From CAYJOG01 sp964371695 [NCBI: uncultured bacterium] (GTDB lineage Bacteria > CAYJOG01): a stretch of DNA of 6,288 bases. Location: positions 1 through 6,288 of the forward strand of contig CAYJOG010000133.1 of the NCBI GenBank assembly GCA_964371695.1. Reading direction: 5' to 3'. Each line of letters opens with the position of its first letter. The stretch's first letter is position 1. Under the pieces are notes generated by a model that was not told where the DNA came from, did no database searches, and saw only the letters and a program-made list of their open reading frames with translations. Positions 5,501-6,288 of the stretch are shown here, one piece after another. The position numbers and the translations under genes are program-made.

Positions 5501-6288
5501 GGCCATCTGCTCACCAACAGCGTGAACAACGGCCTGGATTTCCAGACCGGCGTGCCGGGCTCCATTGTGGTGAACGGCACGCTGGACCTGGGCAACAACG
5601 TCATGAACGTGTGGCCCAGCAGCGCCAACATCACCGTGAGCGGCACGCTGCACATTGGCGGCACCGGCGCTCTGGAAATCAACAACTTCGACGCCACCGG
5701 CGGCGCCGTGGTGATGTCGGCGGGGGCCAACATCGGCATCGTGGGCAACGTGGCCAGTGTGGGCAGTAATACGACCACCGCCGGCACGTGGCAGCTCACC
5801 GGCAGTGGCGGCCAGACTTTTCCTGCGGCCACGGTGTTTGATCTTCAGTTTCAGAACGCGGGCTGCGGCACGCCCCAGCAACTCACCGGGCATGTCAACG
5901 TCAACAACAACGTCACCATTGCTGCTTCCTGTGTGAGCACCGGCGGGTTTAACCTGTCGGTGTCGGGCAACGTCACCGGCAACAGCGATTTCAACATCAG
6001 CGACAGCAGCGTGGTGACGGTGGGCGGCGCCTTCAACCGCACCGGTAACACCACCTTCACCGGCACGGGCACCGGCACGTTGCGTCTGCTGGGCACGGTC
6101 ACTTCGCTGGCCACCACCTTCACGGCGGGTCTGGGCACGGTGGAGTTCGGCAGCACCACGGTGGCGCAGAGCGTGCCCGTTGTCTCTTTCAATAACCTGA
6201 TCATCAGCAACAGCGGCCAGACCGCCACGGCGGCGGGGGCCGTCACCGTGAGCGGTGACTTCACCATCGCCACTACCACCAGTTATTT
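2597..6288 (+). CDS. Giant exported repeat protein, adhesin-like, 3' end outside the window
   Basis: The frame stays open for 1230 codons and leaves the window without a stop. With M1 at 2597, residues 1-54 are a basic extension containing a first hydrophobic stretch (about 9-30). Residues 55-71 are a hydrophobic core, followed by PRTVYA and likely signal peptidase cleavage after A77. The mature part begins with a GGSY module (about 82-134: SGGSYTIEKD, TGGSYSAS, GGYYGG). Two Ig-like domains follow, with FSEPM (163-167) and FSEPV (281-285) and a DTDSDG loop (149-154). Next come VWSG/NWD/VPS (369-391), beta-strand repeats (about 395-835 and 930-1230) and an inserted domain (about 839-921). Its six mature cysteines form three close pairs. 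This composition (Gly, Thr, Asn, Val, Ser) suggests a secreted beta-helix or adhesin; the ligand is unknown. The start is uncertain: only AAGG precedes 2597, while ATG 2735 has GAGG 8 bases upstream and would give an ordinary signal peptide. Confidence 0.88.
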   Translation, partial: MATGSNHRVSVLNVVPAMILPWLNFVSSWVDWNRRHRWGPLREALRMPPMRFQEWCFALGLGAMLGLSPLLPRTVYAGAVKSGGSYTIEKDVMSNGGVEKTGGSYSASAVIAQPAGYKDMTGGVYVVHGGYYGGHDDDPPTVYSVVLLDTDSDGVINEAVVSFSEPMKDSTINVADVVAGFSITGGTVGSVDNVTDAGGFAKANAVDPGVADDNFITLSVSGYTLATAPTTVAFTYQAGRFHDHSQLQMQSQASLTVVDQAAPVLQYVQGRVGSANLLVQFSEPVYSTPGAGNLVNTDFTYTDIDDSRGVSSVSHTGGQSMATVILGFALDNANDLSTDTLAAAATNIYDNAGNAAPTTPVMVTERVLVWSGVVNTTMSNAGNWDKNRVPSAEDRQVITNNGRTPATVDVGLATVGGVTVNAGATLDGGGQTLTNQGDFLVSGVFNPAGGGVSFTGAGPYTLSASSLGGLQVSGPTVVVSASNLAVAANLDLNGILSVSAGLDVALTGDAIGTGGNVELSGSSTFTVNGNLNLGGSGIVCAAASTCNIRLLGQVSPLGGLTAGLGTVEYGRTTGIQNVLALTYNNLVISNSGQTATLAGVATVSGDFTLVLNGQFDGASNLLTVKGNVTTLGANPDPFLNTVLTLTGAGNTQQISVSDELTGLTVNKTGGVARVANTFGSLPLGNFTLTSGEFDLNGKIVAMNGPVLMQGGVLVADLTGSKLTSVNPGTVRYALEVNGATLSVSNLIVESTNANGLSFSAGTITALDNVEWRQGQTRFARFDGALGALTFNNHYFDAALTNNFRTEAGSGGSITVNNATGPGAGPLFEDQLGAVINWPGMVILSGACNGNDPMAYAVNGVVMGTFACSAGTYATNALVAGGDKVVVFYDGVATKGAAVIIASGADTNDLNVTASNILVRNDQSPATGIGTTDIITASGVGPVDADIPWTVNVGTQVRPINNSVVYVPAGHLLTNSVNNGLDFQTGVPGSIVVNGTLDLGNNVMNVWPSSANITVSGTLHIGGTGALEINNFDATGGAVVMSAGANIGIVGNVASVGSNTTTAGTWQLTGSGGQTFPAATVFDLQFQNAGCGTPQQLTGHVNVNNNVTIAASCVSTGGFNLSVSGNVTGNSDFNISDSSVVTVGGAFNRTGNTTFTGTGTGTLRLLGTVTSLATTFTAGLGTVEFGSTTVAQSVPVVSFNNLIISNSGQTATAAGAVTVSGDFTIATTTSY
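2762..2827 (+). other. Signal-peptide hydrophobic core and predicted cleavage site
   Basis: The codons for residues 56-77 encode CFALGLGAMLGLSPLL, then PRTVYA, then GA. This is a Sec-type core with V at -3 and A at -1. The segment W55-A77 would be a normal signal peptide if translation began at M47 (2735) or M50 (2744). Confidence 0.7.
3041..3058 (+). other. DTDSDG calcium-loop-like motif in the giant protein
   Basis: Residues 149-154 read DTDSDG, followed by VINEAV. The DxDxDG pattern is typical of calcium-binding loops in exported proteins. It stands at the start of the first FSEP Ig-like domain. Binding is inferred from the motif only. Confidence 0.5.
4286..4423 (+). repeat. Direct repeat copy 1 within the giant gene (46 codons)
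   Basis: Residues 564-609 align without gaps to residues 1179-1224, with 31 of 46 identical. The shared core is NNL(V/I)ISNSGQTAT followed by TVSGDFT. The two copies share a 22-base exact match (4356-4377 here). The unit is one strand-turn-strand module of the beta-rich region. Confidence 0.85.
6131..6268 (+). repeat. Direct repeat copy 2 within the giant gene (46 codons)
   Basis: This lies exactly 1845 bases (615 codons) after copy 1 and is colinear with it. The exact 22-base match is at 6201-6222. The residues before it (about 1130-1178) also resemble those before copy 1 (about 515-563), suggesting the repeat unit is longer than the 46 codons. Confidence 0.85.

Noticed and set aside
5072-5893. 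273-codon minus-strand frame
   Set aside because: It has the same His/Gly/Ala/Val shadow composition opposite the giant gene, with no ribosome binding site or recognisable motif.
6059-6079. Short tandem repeat ACCGGCACGGGC then ACCGGCACG
   Set aside because: It encodes a Thr-Gly run within the beta-rich region of the giant protein and is explained by codon use; two partial units are not a meaningful repeat array.

Overview
This 6.3 kb window comes from a GC-rich chromosome, probably of a Gram-negative bacterium. I infer this from the high GC at third codon positions, canonical GGAGG and sigma70-type signals, a chromosomally encoded CCA on the tRNA, and a very large exported beta-rich repeat protein. 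The phylum cannot be fixed from the sequence. PVC-group bacteria, Deltaproteobacteria, Gammaproteobacteria and uncultured candidate phyla all carry proteins of this build.

Left edge (1-328): a complete class II tRNA-Ser(GCU) lies on the minus strand with its own promoter. Just beyond its 3' end sits a degenerate, inverted copy of the tRNA 3' half, so the two form a 23-bp inverted repeat. The divergent intergenic region carries a near-consensus sigma70 promoter for the gene on the right.

Centre (329-2149): one complete metabolic gene encodes a 606-residue acyl-CoA dehydrogenase of the long type, with an extra N-terminal segment and a C-terminal helical domain. It looks monocistronic, with its own promoter, a strong ribosome binding site, and a dense run of hairpins and at least two intrinsic terminators behind it (2156-2392).

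Right half (2597 to the window end): a single plus-strand reading frame stays open for more than 1230 codons and runs off the window. It encodes an exported, adhesin-like surface protein. In order it has a long N-terminal extension, a hydrophobic signal segment, a GGSY-type module, two Ig-like FSEP domains with a DxDxDG loop, an NW/VP module, and an extended region of beta-strand repeats (beta-helix-like) with one inserted globular domain. Long antisense frames across this gene are shadows of its codon bias.

Nothing in the window links the three transcription units functionally. They look like a housekeeping tRNA, a lipid or acyl-CoA catabolism enzyme, and an independently expressed giant surface protein. 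I saw no CRISPR array, transposase, phage gene or recognisable defence system. The items most worth a second look are the inverted tRNA fragment, the terminator cluster, and the architecture of the incomplete giant protein.
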